This document shows positions 1 through 6,856 of a stretch of 64,000 bases of DNA, piece by piece (position 1 is the stretch's first letter; each line of letters opens with the position of its first letter). The stretch is from Pantoea sp. Mb-10 (GTDB lineage Bacteria; Pseudomonadota; Gammaproteobacteria; Enterobacterales; Enterobacteriaceae). Both the position numbers and the translations under genes were made by a program. The notes beneath the pieces are model-generated. The model saw only the letters and a program-made list of their open reading frames with translations. It did not search any database and was not told the origin of the DNA. Location: NCBI RefSeq assembly GCF_021272205.1, contig NZ_JAJSDX010000003.1:496001-560000 (forward strand), written 5' to 3'.

Positions 1-424
1 CAATGTGCAGCTGATAACGATTCAGCCATTCACGCACCTCCGCCATGTCACTTTGCAGCGTGGCGCGACTGACAAACCACTCATCGGACAGATCCTCCAG
101 CTTCAGCGACCAGGCCGCAGTGAGAAAGCGCGTCAGCAGATAGCGCACGCGCTCCGGCGAACTGCGCGGCACCCGCAGCGGCGCCGCACGCTCCTGCTGC
201 AGGCGGCTAAAACGCGCGGCGTCATCAATGCGTAGGCGATAACCGGCGCCACGCGCCAGCACAAACTGCGCGCCGTGCTGAACCAGCAAAGCATTCAGCG
301 CGGTGATATCGGCGCGCACCGTGCGCGTTGAGACGGAAAAGCGACGCGCCAGCTCGTCCTGCGGCAGCGTTTCGTTTTGCAGCGCGCTAAACAGCTGCGC
401 CAGACGCTGATGGGGAAATCTCAC
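1..424 (-). CDS. BglG/MtlR-type PRD-family transcriptional regulator, N-terminal part (runs off the window)
   Basis: Seen: on the minus strand an open frame starts at GTG 424, 25 bases after the stop of the aldolase gene, behind AGGTGAGG. An in-frame TGA sits two codons upstream, so no earlier start is possible. The 141 visible residues hold a winged HTH near residues 8-45 (LPQDELARRFSVSTRTVRAD) and a second HTH-like unit near 95-135 (LEDLSDEWFVSRATLQSDMA). Family knowledge: two N-terminal HTH units are the pattern of BglG/MtlR/LicR-type activators, which continue into PRD and EIIA/EIIB-like domains; those would lie outside the window. The gene is co-directional with the preceding catabolic cluster, so it is probably its regulator. 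The sigma-54-activator (AAA+) domain of DgaR-type regulators is not seen in the visible part. Confidence 0.8.
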   Translation of the reverse strand, partial: MRFPHQRLAQLFSALQNETLPQDELARRFSVSTRTVRADITALNALLVQHGAQFVLARGAGYRLRIDDAARFSRLQQERAAPLRVPRSSPERVRYLLTRFLTAAWSLKLEDLSDEWFVSRATLQSDMAEVREWLNRYQLHI

Positions 425-448
425 GGAGCCTCACCTGTGGTGGGTGGA

Positions 449-1186
449 TTACAACAGACTTTTGCACGTTGCCAGAAGCTGGCGCACGTCGTCAACGCGC
501 GTATCGCCGCTGGCGCTGTCGATAATCGCGCTGTAAACGTGTGGGATGACTTTGCTGACGCCCGCCTCCAGCGCAATGCGCACAATCTCAGCGAAATTAT
601 CGAGATCGATACCACCGGTGGGCTCCAGCCAAAAATCGTATCGCGCACAAGCCTCCGCCACCGCACGGTACTCCGCCACCGCGCTCAGGCCGCCCATCGG
701 GAAATATTTCAGCGAGCTGCCGCCCATGTCTTGCAGCAGCGCAATCGCACTGGCGATCGGCACGACCGCGTCCTCGCCTGCTGAACTGCGCGGCCCGGTA
801 GAGATTTTTACCCGCCCGGGCGTGCCGGTGGGCGACACCAGACCATTCACCACGGTGTGTGGCTGGCCCAGCCGCGCCCGCGTGGTGGCCACGCCGGTAA
901 AAACCTGATTCACGTGCTGCGGCTGCAGCGCGGCCGCAATCTCGCTGACCATGGCAGACTGATTGGGATCCCCTGCGCCAAGGCCCACCGAGAGCGCATT
1001 GTCAATGCGTGCCGCATAGTCGCGCATGTCGGCAATGGCCGCCTCGCAGGAGACATAGTTTTTTGACAGCACGCCCACCAGCACGTGCCCTTCGGCCGCC
1101 TGCCAGATATCGGTGGCATTTTGCTTTGATCCTGCCAGCACGTTAAGGCAGACACGGTTTTGATAGAAATTTGGCGTCAGCGTCAT
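449..1186 (-). CDS. dgaF: 2-dehydro-3-deoxy-6-phosphogluconate (KDGP) aldolase, DgaF family
   Basis: The 245-residue protein matches the DgaF/KDGP aldolase family, cytoplasmic class I aldolases splitting 2-keto-3-deoxy-6-phosphogluconate into pyruvate and glyceraldehyde 3-phosphate. The likely Schiff-base lysine is K160 in GGSSLKYFPMGG. Other visible blocks are LSVGLGAGDPNQ near residue 65 and LEPTGGID near residue 190, which form the phosphate-binding TIM-barrel ends. The ATG at 1186 overlaps the stop of the upstream lyase gene by four bases (ATGA), indicating translational coupling. In Salmonella DgaF follows DgaE in D-glucosaminate use, and the same pair occurs here. Exact substrate in this strain is inferred. 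Confidence 0.88.
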   Translation of the reverse strand: MTLTPNFYQNRVCLNVLAGSKQNATDIWQAAEGHVLVGVLSKNYVSCEAAIADMRDYAARIDNALSVGLGAGDPNQSAMVSEIAAALQPQHVNQVFTGVATTRARLGQPHTVVNGLVSPTGTPGRVKISTGPRSSAGEDAVVPIASAIALLQDMGGSSLKYFPMGGLSAVAEYRAVAEACARYDFWLEPTGGIDLDNFAEIVRIALEAGVSKVIPHVYSAIIDSASGDTRVDDVRQLLATCKSLL

Positions 1187-2304
1187 GTGCGGATCTCCTC
1201 CCCCAGCAGGTGTTGGATAGCGGTGAAAATGACGTGGAGCTGCGCGGCGCTGACGCTGCGCACATCGGCTTCAATAATGCCTTCATTGGCTTTGTAACCG
1301 CGAAAATAGATGGCGGTGTCGCCGCGCTGTAGCGCCTGCACCAGCGCAGCGGTGGAGGTGCCGATAGCGGCCTGGTCAAAGGCGATCTCCGCGCGGGCGA
1401 TATCACGTCCGGCGGCGTCCCAGACCACGCGCGCGCTCACTCCGGGTAGCGTATTCAGGTTCTCGATAAACGGCGTCATTTTCGTCACCATCTCCGCTCC
1501 GGTGGTTTTCGGCTGGCGCAGATAATCTTCAATCGCCTGCGTCAGCCCCAGAATGCCCTCTTTACCCACTTTCATGGCGCGACCAATGCCGCGATTTTGC
1601 CGCTTGACCCACTCAACATACTGCCTGCGTCCGATCACCAGCCCGCTGGTAGGCCCTTCAAGCGCTTTGGCGCCGCTGTAGATCACCAGATCGGCCCCCG
1701 CGCGGTAATAGCTGTGGAGATCTTCCTCCGCGGCGGCATCGACAATCAGCGGCACGCCGTGCGCGCGCGCCACTTCCGCTGCCTGCGCGACACTCAGATG
1801 GCTCTTTTGCACACAGTGATGGGATTTCACGTACAGCAGCGCCGCGGTGGTAGGCGTGATGGCCGCAGCCAACTGTGCCGGGGAGCACTCGTTGCTGTAT
1901 CCCGCCTCGATGAGGCGTCCACCGCCCAGCGCCACCATGGTGCCCACCGGTACCCCGTAGTTCACGTTGTGACCTTTCGGCACCACGATATCGTGCGCGA
2001 CGCTCAGCGGCGCGGCGTGCAGGTTTTCCAGCAGCCACTCGTCGTCTTTGACAATCACCGCTGCCACCGATTGCGCCAGGCCCGATGACGCGCACGACAC
2101 CACCACCGCGTTATCCACTTCCAGCAGCGAGGCGATATACGCGCCGGTTTTATTCACCAGGTCGGACATTTCAAAATAGTGATTCAAGCCGTAGCACACG
2201 GTATCCACCACGCTGGCGGCGGGCGTGGACACGCCAAGCACGGTCATACGGCCCGACGCATTGATGACCTGCTTTAGGCCATACTTTTCATAAATCGAAG
2301 ACAT
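1183..2304 (-). CDS. dgaE: SelA-like PLP-dependent ammonia-lyase, DgaE family
   Basis: A 373-residue fold-type I PLP enzyme of the SelA-like/DgaE family. The PLP lysine is K213 in the motif LVIYSGAKALEGPTSG, and the cofactor aspartate is in PLIVDAAAEEDL near residue 189. DgaE in Salmonella converts D-glucosaminate 6-phosphate to 2-keto-3-deoxy-6-phosphogluconate plus ammonia, the substrate of the next gene's aldolase. The start at ATG 2304 lies inside the last 17 bases of the metallohydrolase gene and the stop overlaps dgaF by four bases, so the three enzymes are coupled. Family members also act on other 2-amino sugar acids or amino acids, so the assignment is to family and pathway step rather than to a proven substrate. 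Confidence 0.85.
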   Translation of the reverse strand: MSSIYEKYGLKQVINASGRMTVLGVSTPAASVVDTVCYGLNHYFEMSDLVNKTGAYIASLLEVDNAVVVSCASSGLAQSVAAVIVKDDEWLLENLHAAPLSVAHDIVVPKGHNVNYGVPVGTMVALGGGRLIEAGYSNECSPAQLAAAITPTTAALLYVKSHHCVQKSHLSVAQAAEVARAHGVPLIVDAAAEEDLHSYYRAGADLVIYSGAKALEGPTSGLVIGRRQYVEWVKRQNRGIGRAMKVGKEGILGLTQAIEDYLRQPKTTGAEMVTKMTPFIENLNTLPGVSARVVWDAAGRDIARAEIAFDQAAIGTSTAALVQALQRGDTAIYFRGYKANEGIIEADVRSVSAAQLHVIFTAIQHLLGEEIRT

Positions 2305-3421
2305 GATTGGCTTTTCCTTCCTCAGTCAGATACCACCGGCCCGCGACGATCGCGGCCAGTGGCTGCAGATATTGCTGGCCCAAGACCTGTTCACCCTCGG
2401 CATCCACAAACGGGTGCGCCGCTTCGTTGAGGCGAAACAGCGTCAGATCGGCGTCAAAGCCGGGCAGTAGCTGGCCTTTTGTCGATAAGCGCAGCGCTGC
2501 CGCCGCGTGCGCGGTCACGCAGGCGATCACCTGCGGCAGCGTCATGCCAAGGTGAAGAAATTTCGACATCACATGCGCCAGGCTGCGTACCGGGCCATGC
2601 AGCCGGTTACGGCAGTAGATATCTGAGCTAATGGTGTCCGGCAGGATGCCGAGGGCGATGGCCTGGCGCGCGACGGCAAAACTGAAGCTGGCGCTGCCGT
2701 GCCCCACGTCCAGCCGGACGCCGCGCGCGAGCGCCTGTTGTACCGAGGCCTTCAGTTCTCCCTGCGGCGATAACAGGCGATTGGGCTTGCCGTTAAAGCA
2801 GTGGGTAAGGATGTCGCCTGCGGTTAAGTGCTCGGCGATGGCGTCCAGCGTCGGCGGTGCGTTACCGATGTGCACCATCAGCGGCAAATGGCCCACCGCC
2901 TGCTGCATCGCCTTGGCGCGTATCAGCGGTGCAATACCGTTGTCGCCGACGACGCTGCTGCTCATGCGTGCTTTCAGGCCAACAATGAACGCAGGATGGC
3001 GCTGCACCGCCTGCACCACCGCGTCGCCGTCAATCTGCGCCATATCGGCGAGCTCTTGCTGCGTGACGATGCCGGTGCGCGCGATGTTGAGCAGCGCACG
3101 CACGTCGGTGGCGGCGCTGCGCGTGAGCTGATAGAAATCGTCGATCTGGTCGGCACCGGTACTGCCCGCATCCACTACCGTGGTCACACCCTGCGCGATC
3201 CCCACGGCATCGGGCGTATCGTGGTAGATCGGCGAGCGGGGATAGCAGTGCACGTGGCTGTCGATCCAGCCAGCGCTAACGTAACAGCGCCCGGCCAGAT
3301 CGCGCTCCTGCCGCGCCGCGCCCTGCACCTCGCCCACGGCGGCGATTTTGCCCCGCAGCAGGGCGATATCCACCTGTCGCGCATCGCACAGCCGGGCGCG
3401 GCGTAAAATCATATCGAACAT
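2288..3421 (-). CDS. amidohydrolase/deacetylase-family metallohydrolase
   Basis: A 377-residue amidohydrolase-superfamily enzyme. Metal ligands are readable: H56 and H58 in WIDSHVH, the probable carboxylated K150 in FIVGLKAR, H184 in LMVHIGNAP, H207 in LTHCFNG and the catalytic D267 in TISSDIYCRN. This ligand set is that of binuclear-zinc hydrolases such as dihydroorotase and N-acyl-amino-acid deacetylases. The start at ATG 3421 is chosen over 3442 because AAGGAG lies seven bases before it. It is encoded between the membrane genes and the DgaE-type lyase, so the inferred job is to remove an N-acyl group, or open a cyclic amide, before deamination. The substrate is unknown. Confidence 0.85.
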   Translation of the reverse strand: MFDMILRRARLCDARQVDIALLRGKIAAVGEVQGAARQERDLAGRCYVSAGWIDSHVHCYPRSPIYHDTPDAVGIAQGVTTVVDAGSTGADQIDDFYQLTRSAATDVRALLNIARTGIVTQQELADMAQIDGDAVVQAVQRHPAFIVGLKARMSSSVVGDNGIAPLIRAKAMQQAVGHLPLMVHIGNAPPTLDAIAEHLTAGDILTHCFNGKPNRLLSPQGELKASVQQALARGVRLDVGHGSASFSFAVARQAIALGILPDTISSDIYCRNRLHGPVRSLAHVMSKFLHLGMTLPQVIACVTAHAAAALRLSTKGQLLPGFDADLTLFRLNEAAHPFVDAEGEQVLGQQYLQPLAAIVAGRWYLTEEGKANHVFDL

Positions 3422-3446
3422 GCTTTCTCCTTGCGGGCCCATGGCC

Positions 3447-4097
3447 TTAGAGCGATACCGGGAAAAAGGCGCCCAGCACCATGGCGCCCAAGATCGCGCC
3501 GCCGGTAATGGGCTTATTCCAGAGATAGAACAGCAGCGCGCCCGCCAGCGAACCCAGCCCGATGGGGATGGAGGCCGCCATGGCCGACAGAATGATCAGC
3601 GGCCCCAGAAAACGGCCGGAGGCATTACCGGCGCCCATCATGACGTCAGCCCCGTAGGTCGAGTCGCTCTGATTGATGGTGAACTTACGCGCGAGGATAA
3701 TCACATAGCCAATCGCCACGCCAATCACCAGCCCGGTTGCCAGCGAGGCGGCAAAGTTCGCCACGGGGAACACCATGCCTGCGCCCAGCAGCAGCGCGGG
3801 CACGCCCAGCCCGACGCCGGTTTGAATCGCCCCGCCGATATCCAGAATGCCCACCAGCGAGCCTTCGATGATGCGTGCAAACAGAAAGCTGGCGCCAAAC
3901 GCCGCTACCGCGCCGTAGGTACCGGTTTCGATACCGGCCCGCAGCATGGAAACAAACGCTACCTCGTTGAAGGCGCCAATGCCGTAGAGGTAATACATGT
4001 GCGTGCCGGCGAACACGCCGGAAGAGAGCAGCCCGACAAACAGCGGGAAAGACCAGTCGGCATACCAAAAGCCAGCGTGGGGTTTATCGTTGTGCAT
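3447..4097 (-). CDS. DUF4310 family membrane protein
   Basis: A 216-residue, very hydrophobic protein with about six membrane segments, for example FPLFVGLLSSGVFAG near residue 17 and a glycine-rich stretch around residues 75-130. I recognise it as the DUF4310 family, which always seems to travel with DUF4311, DUF4312 and the SFCGS protein. The start at ATG 4097 is preferred because AAGGAG lies six bases upstream; a further ATG at 4118 would overlap the DUF4311 gene. Its order directly after DUF4311 suggests that the two form one inner-membrane complex, plausibly a substrate channel. No transport mechanism has been described that I know of. The C-terminus ends AFFPVSL. Confidence 0.82.
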   Translation of the reverse strand: MHNDKPHAGFWYADWSFPLFVGLLSSGVFAGTHMYYLYGIGAFNEVAFVSMLRAGIETGTYGAVAAFGASFLFARIIEGSLVGILDIGGAIQTGVGLGVPALLLGAGMVFPVANFAASLATGLVIGVAIGYVIILARKFTINQSDSTYGADVMMGAGNASGRFLGPLIILSAMAASIPIGLGSLAGALLFYLWNKPITGGAILGAMVLGAFFPVSL

Positions 4098-4107
4098 AAC
4101 AGGCTCC

Positions 4108-4884
4108 TTATTTGCCACTCAGGCTGTTGTGTATAGCATCCAGCCAGCCCGGAATGCCCAGCTGGAAGGATTGCAGCAGCTTCATGTCAAAGCCGCGGAA
4201 GAAGCCGCTCAGCACAAACAGCAGCACAATGGCCGTCATCATCACGGCGGTAACGCGGTTCCAGCCGCTCTCTTCAACGCCTTTGCCAATCAGAATGCCC
4301 AGCACCAGGCCGGGTACCGCATTGCCCATGATGAGCTGGGCAAGTCCGCCAAAAATCGTTGCCCAAAAGCCCGATTTTTTACCGGCATCAATGGCCGCCA
4401 GCCAGAAAATCACCGGCATCACGGTGTTGACCAGCAGGTTCGCCGCGGGCACCAGCACTTTCACTGCCGTGACCTGCAGCGCCGCCGGCACCGCAGAGGC
4501 GGTACTGTTTAGGAAAGCCACCACGATGGCGCCGATGATGCCGCAGGCCAGCGCCATGCGTTTTGGGTTATGCAGCGTCTCCGCCAGATTACGGTTTTTC
4601 ACCATCAGCGCCGCCGCGCCCCAGTTCGGCAGAATGCGGTGATCAACATCCTGGGTAAACGAGCCCGCTGCCACAGACGATGCCCAGGCGTTAAAGAAAA
4701 AGCCGAGGCCGAAGGAGAAGTGAGAGGCGGGATCGCCTTCGCAGGCATTGAGCTCGCCCAGGGTACGGAATGCGCCCATGCCCTGCGTGACCGGCGCGTG
4801 GAACATGCGCGCGGCACCCGCGCCGACGCCCACGCCGACCAGCCCACCGATGATTAAAGACTTAAACAAAATGATGAAAAACAT
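4108..4884 (-). CDS. DUF4311 family membrane protein
   Basis: A 258-residue inner-membrane protein with five to six hydrophobic segments, at about residues 2-24, 110-130, 140-163, 172-198 and 211-232. Between the first two lies a polar stretch with NACEGDPASHF and NWGAAALMVKN, which could hold a substrate-contact loop. It belongs to the DUF4311 family by my recognition of neighbourhood and sequence. The gene starts at ATG 4884, with AAGGGCC as a weak ribosome site, and is followed 10 bases later by DUF4310. Function is unknown; membrane partner of DUF4310 in a predicted importer is the working inference. Confidence 0.82.
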   Translation of the reverse strand: MFFIILFKSLIIGGLVGVGVGAGAARMFHAPVTQGMGAFRTLGELNACEGDPASHFSFGLGFFFNAWASSVAAGSFTQDVDHRILPNWGAAALMVKNRNLAETLHNPKRMALACGIIGAIVVAFLNSTASAVPAALQVTAVKVLVPAANLLVNTVMPVIFWLAAIDAGKKSGFWATIFGGLAQLIMGNAVPGLVLGILIGKGVEESGWNRVTAVMMTAIVLLFVLSGFFRGFDMKLLQSFQLGIPGWLDAIHNSLSGK

Positions 4885-5001
4885 GATGTTGGCCCTTGAT
4901 TGTTGTTGTCATTTTTCGTGCCCAGCACGCCCGGTCTGCGGCAGGTAGTGAACGCAGTGAACAACATGACCGCGTGCCGCCGGTGAGCGCCGCGGCGGCC
5001 G

Positions 5002-5301
5002 TTAGGCGCCGGCGGTAAAGGCCACCTGCTCGGTATCGATAGCCGTCACGCTGACGGTGATCGCCAGCTCCACGCGATAGTGCCGCTTGACGCGCGGCAG
5101 GAAGAAAAACAGAAACCGCTCCGTGCGCACCGCTTCGTGTGCGCGCACGATGCGCACATCCTGCGGTTCAATGCGCAGCAGGACTTGCTGGCTGCTGCGT
5201 AGCACCTGCTGCTGAACCTGGCTAAGCGCGTCGGCAAACGCTTTGGCTTTGGTGTCGCCGCTGCCCTGAACGCTGACCTGGGTTTCATAATGCTGTTTCA
5301 T
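5002..5301 (-). CDS. DUF4312 family small cytoplasmic protein
   Basis: A 99-residue soluble protein starting at ATG 5301 (MKQHYETQVSVQGSG), two bases after the stop of the SFCGS gene. It has an N-terminal beta strand, a helical QVQQQVL segment near residue 30, a strand with an aromatic run FLFFFLPRVKRHY near residue 62 and a C-terminal strand VELAITVSVTAI. There is no signal peptide or membrane segment. It matches the DUF4312 family that accompanies DUF4310/4311. The upstream ribosome site is poor, so coupling with the SFCGS gene is likely. A 117-base gap separates it from DUF4311. Function is unknown. Confidence 0.78.
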   Translation of the reverse strand: MKQHYETQVSVQGSGDTKAKAFADALSQVQQQVLRSSQQVLLRIEPQDVRIVRAHEAVRTERFLFFFLPRVKRHYRVELAITVSVTAIDTEQVAFTAGA

Positions 5302-5303
5302 AC

Positions 5304-5660
5304 TTAGCTGCCGTGTTTTTTTGCCCAAGCCTGCACCAGGCGCTCACCCAGCTCCTCTTTGTCCATAAAGCCGAAGCCGAGCACCGTCGCGCCCTCATTG
5401 ATGGCGGTGACGCCTTCATCAATAGAACGCATGCCGTGTTTGGCCTTGTAGCCATATTTGCTTTGCGCGGTGATAGCGCCCGCGCCGCCGCTGCCGCAAA
5501 ACGAGATGCCAAAATCTGCGTTCTCGGCTTTCATCACGTCCCCTAACTTCATGTCTGCCGCGACGCCAGGCACCACTACCGCCCGTCCGCCGGCCTTTTC
5601 AATGCCAGCCGCCACTTTCTGCCCTTTACCCAAACGATCGCCAATGACCACAGTGACCAT
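5304..5660 (-). CDS. glycine-rich SFCGS family protein
   Basis: A 118-residue soluble protein with the family signature at residues 53-61, SFCGSGGAG, centred on C55. A second glycine motif, GDRLGKGQ, follows the first strand at residues 7-14. The start is ATG 5660, with GAGGGG seven bases before it; longer readings upstream run into the PRD gene and are not credible. The cysteine in a small glycine loop recalls the phosphorylated cysteine loop of PTS IIB domains, although here it is near the middle of the protein and not after the first strand. E. coli YhfU (DUF2620) is a possible distant analogue. Function is unknown; a phosphoryl-transfer or ligand-binding role is conjecture. Confidence 0.82.
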   Translation of the reverse strand: MVTVVIGDRLGKGQKVAAGIEKAGGRAVVVPGVAADMKLGDVMKAENADFGISFCGSGGAGAITAQSKYGYKAKHGMRSIDEGVTAINEGATVLGFGFMDKEELGERLVQAWAKKHGS

Positions 5661-5673
5661 GTTGTTCCCCTCG

Positions 5674-6012
5674 TTATACTTGGTTGGTTTTTGCCACTTC
5701 GATATGCACCGACAGCAGCCAGGCTTCTTCCACCGGCAAATTGCCGAACAGGTCCACAATCTGCTGCGCCAGCGCCAGCGTGTCAGGGGCGATCTCGTCA
5801 AACAGATCGGCTTCCACCTCGGGGAGCGCCTCTCCGGTGAGGGATCGCACCGCCATGGCCCGCACGTGCGACGCCAGCATCTGCTGCTGGACGGCGTCGG
5901 GATGGATCCGATGCGCGGCGTAGATCGCCTTAATCTGCTGCAGTGCCTTCTCCGTCAGCGTCTCAATCGCTTCCGACGTATTCTGGGGCAGCGGGACAGC
6001 TTCACTCCTCAC
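5674..6012 (-). CDS. stand-alone PRD-domain protein, first gene of the operon
   Basis: A 112-residue protein consisting almost wholly of one PTS regulation domain (PRD). The two family histidines are visible: H49 in ASHVRAM and H103 in LLSVHIEVA. PRDs are normally phosphorylated on histidine by HPr or EIIB and sit in antiterminators or activators; here there is no DNA- or RNA-binding part, as in E. coli YhfY. The start is GTG 6012, with AGGAG seven to eight bases upstream. It is the first gene downstream of the sigma-54 motif. The presence of a free PRD implies that the operon senses PTS phosphorylation even though no classical EII gene is visible. Confidence 0.8.
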   Translation of the reverse strand: MRSEAVPLPQNTSEAIETLTEKALQQIKAIYAAHRIHPDAVQQQMLASHVRAMAVRSLTGEALPEVEADLFDEIAPDTLALAQQIVDLFGNLPVEEAWLLSVHIEVAKTNQV

Positions 6013-6099
6013 CCTGAACTCCTGTTACAGCGGACATTGCCCGATATTTCGCCATCACCGGAAAGTACGCCTTCCGCCGCGCGCTGTGGAGACGCATCT

Positions 6100-6119
6100 T
6101 TTCCACCTCAAAGTGGAAA
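6100..6119. promoter_or_regulatory. 7-bp inverted repeat TTTCCAC-N6-GTGGAAA in the operon leader
   Basis: The arms at 6100-6106 and 6113-6119 are perfectly complementary with a six-base centre. The site lies between the sigma-54 motif and the PRD gene start, 15 to 35 bases into the expected transcript. It could be a DNA operator, or a small RNA hairpin recognised by a PRD-type antiterminator. There is no U-tract after it, so it is not a simple terminator. Confidence 0.4.
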
Positions 6120-6143
6120 TCTCAGGCGCGCGCGTGCGTAAGA

Positions 6144-6160
6144 TCGCAAGGCGCGTGCCT
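6144..6160 (-). promoter_or_regulatory. predicted sigma-54 (RpoN) promoter of the PRD/SFCGS/Dga operon
   Basis: On the minus strand the sequence reads AGGCACGCGCCTTGCGA. It matches the consensus TGGCACG-N4-TTGCW at all but the first and last positions, with the obligatory GG (6159-6158) and GC (6147-6146) ten bases apart. Transcription would start near 6134, giving a leader of about 120 bases before the GTG at 6012. Sigma-54 control is established for the Salmonella dga operon, which fits. An AAA+ activator is required and is not in the window. Confidence 0.65.
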
Positions 6161-6239
6161 TGTGCAATCCGGCATTAAAAAGAGAAGGGGTCGTGCGGTC
6201 TGGCGGGGGAAAAGCGGCGATGCGTGCGCGTGGCGGGGC

Positions 6240-6268
6240 GATAAGCAGGCCAGCCCGGAGGCTGGCCT
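6240..6268 (-). terminator. hairpin terminator after cybC
   Basis: Perfect 9-bp stem AGGCCAGCC/GGCTGGCCT with a four-base loop, six bases beyond the cybC stop. The following minus-strand bases are only weakly T-rich, so termination may be partial. Confidence 0.55.
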
Positions 6269-6274
6269 GACGAA

Positions 6275-6661
6275 TTAGCGGAATTTCTTATGGTTAACGT
6301 TGCGAATCTCTTCCAGTTTCTTCGCTTCGGTTTTGGCTTCGTCCAGCTTGTTGGCTTTTGCCAGCTGGTCCACTTTATCGATCTGCGCAATCAGCGAATC
6401 CAGGCCGGCGTGATAGTCCTTCACTTGCGCGCTGTCGGCAGGCTGACCTTCCAGCTTGTCCGGCGTAGATTTTTTCGCATCTTCCGCGGCGGCGCGCATT
6501 TTGCCCAGCGCCGTTTGCATCTCTTTGGCATCGGAGGTTTTCTTCACGACGCTCAGCCCATCTTTCAGGGTGTCCATGTCTTTTTCTAAGTCAGCGGCAT
6601 ACGCAGCCGTACTGCCTGCGAACAGCGCGAGGGATAACATTGCAATCACATGCTTACGCAT
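6275..6661 (-). CDS. cybC: soluble cytochrome b562
   Basis: A 128-residue precursor. A 22-residue signal peptide ends AAYA, giving a 106-residue mature protein beginning ADLEKDM. The heme ligands of cytochrome b562 are kept: methionine 7 of the mature chain (ADLEKDM) and the histidine near the C-terminus in RNVNHKKFR. The protein is a periplasmic four-helix bundle carrying non-covalent heme b, with an unclear electron-transfer role. It lies upstream of pmbA in gene order as in E. coli, and is oriented toward the sigma-54 operon, whose promoter lies beyond its terminator. Many E. coli strains carry a broken cybC; this copy is intact. Confidence 0.94.
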   Translation of the reverse strand: MRKHVIAMLSLALFAGSTAAYAADLEKDMDTLKDGLSVVKKTSDAKEMQTALGKMRAAAEDAKKSTPDKLEGQPADSAQVKDYHAGLDSLIAQIDKVDQLAKANKLDEAKTEAKKLEEIRNVNHKKFR

Positions 6662-6815
6662 TGGTCTGTCCTTTTAATTGTTGTGGGTTAAGGCTTCCAA
6701 CAGAGTAGCGGGAAAGCAAGCAAAACGGCAGAGGGTAATAACGTGGTTTTAACAATTTTTTGACGTTTGTCTGACCCGGCAAAGGGGGACAGGACGAAAG
6801 GGGAAAACGCCGCGC

Positions 6816-6842
6816 AAAAAAAAGCAGCCCGCAGGCTGCTTT
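6816..6842 (-). terminator. rho-independent terminator after pmbA
   Basis: On the minus strand AAAGCAGCC-TGCG-GGCTGCTTT is followed by a run of T residues (stem 6821-6842). It lies 15 bases beyond the pmbA stop and separates it from cybC. Confidence 0.85.
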
Positions 6843-6856
6843 CTAACACGCGGCGC

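Noticed and set aside
5304..5801. Longer reading of the SFCGS gene starting at 5801
   Set aside because: The extra 47 residues overlap the PRD gene in another frame and are unlike the family; ATG 5660 has a good ribosome site.
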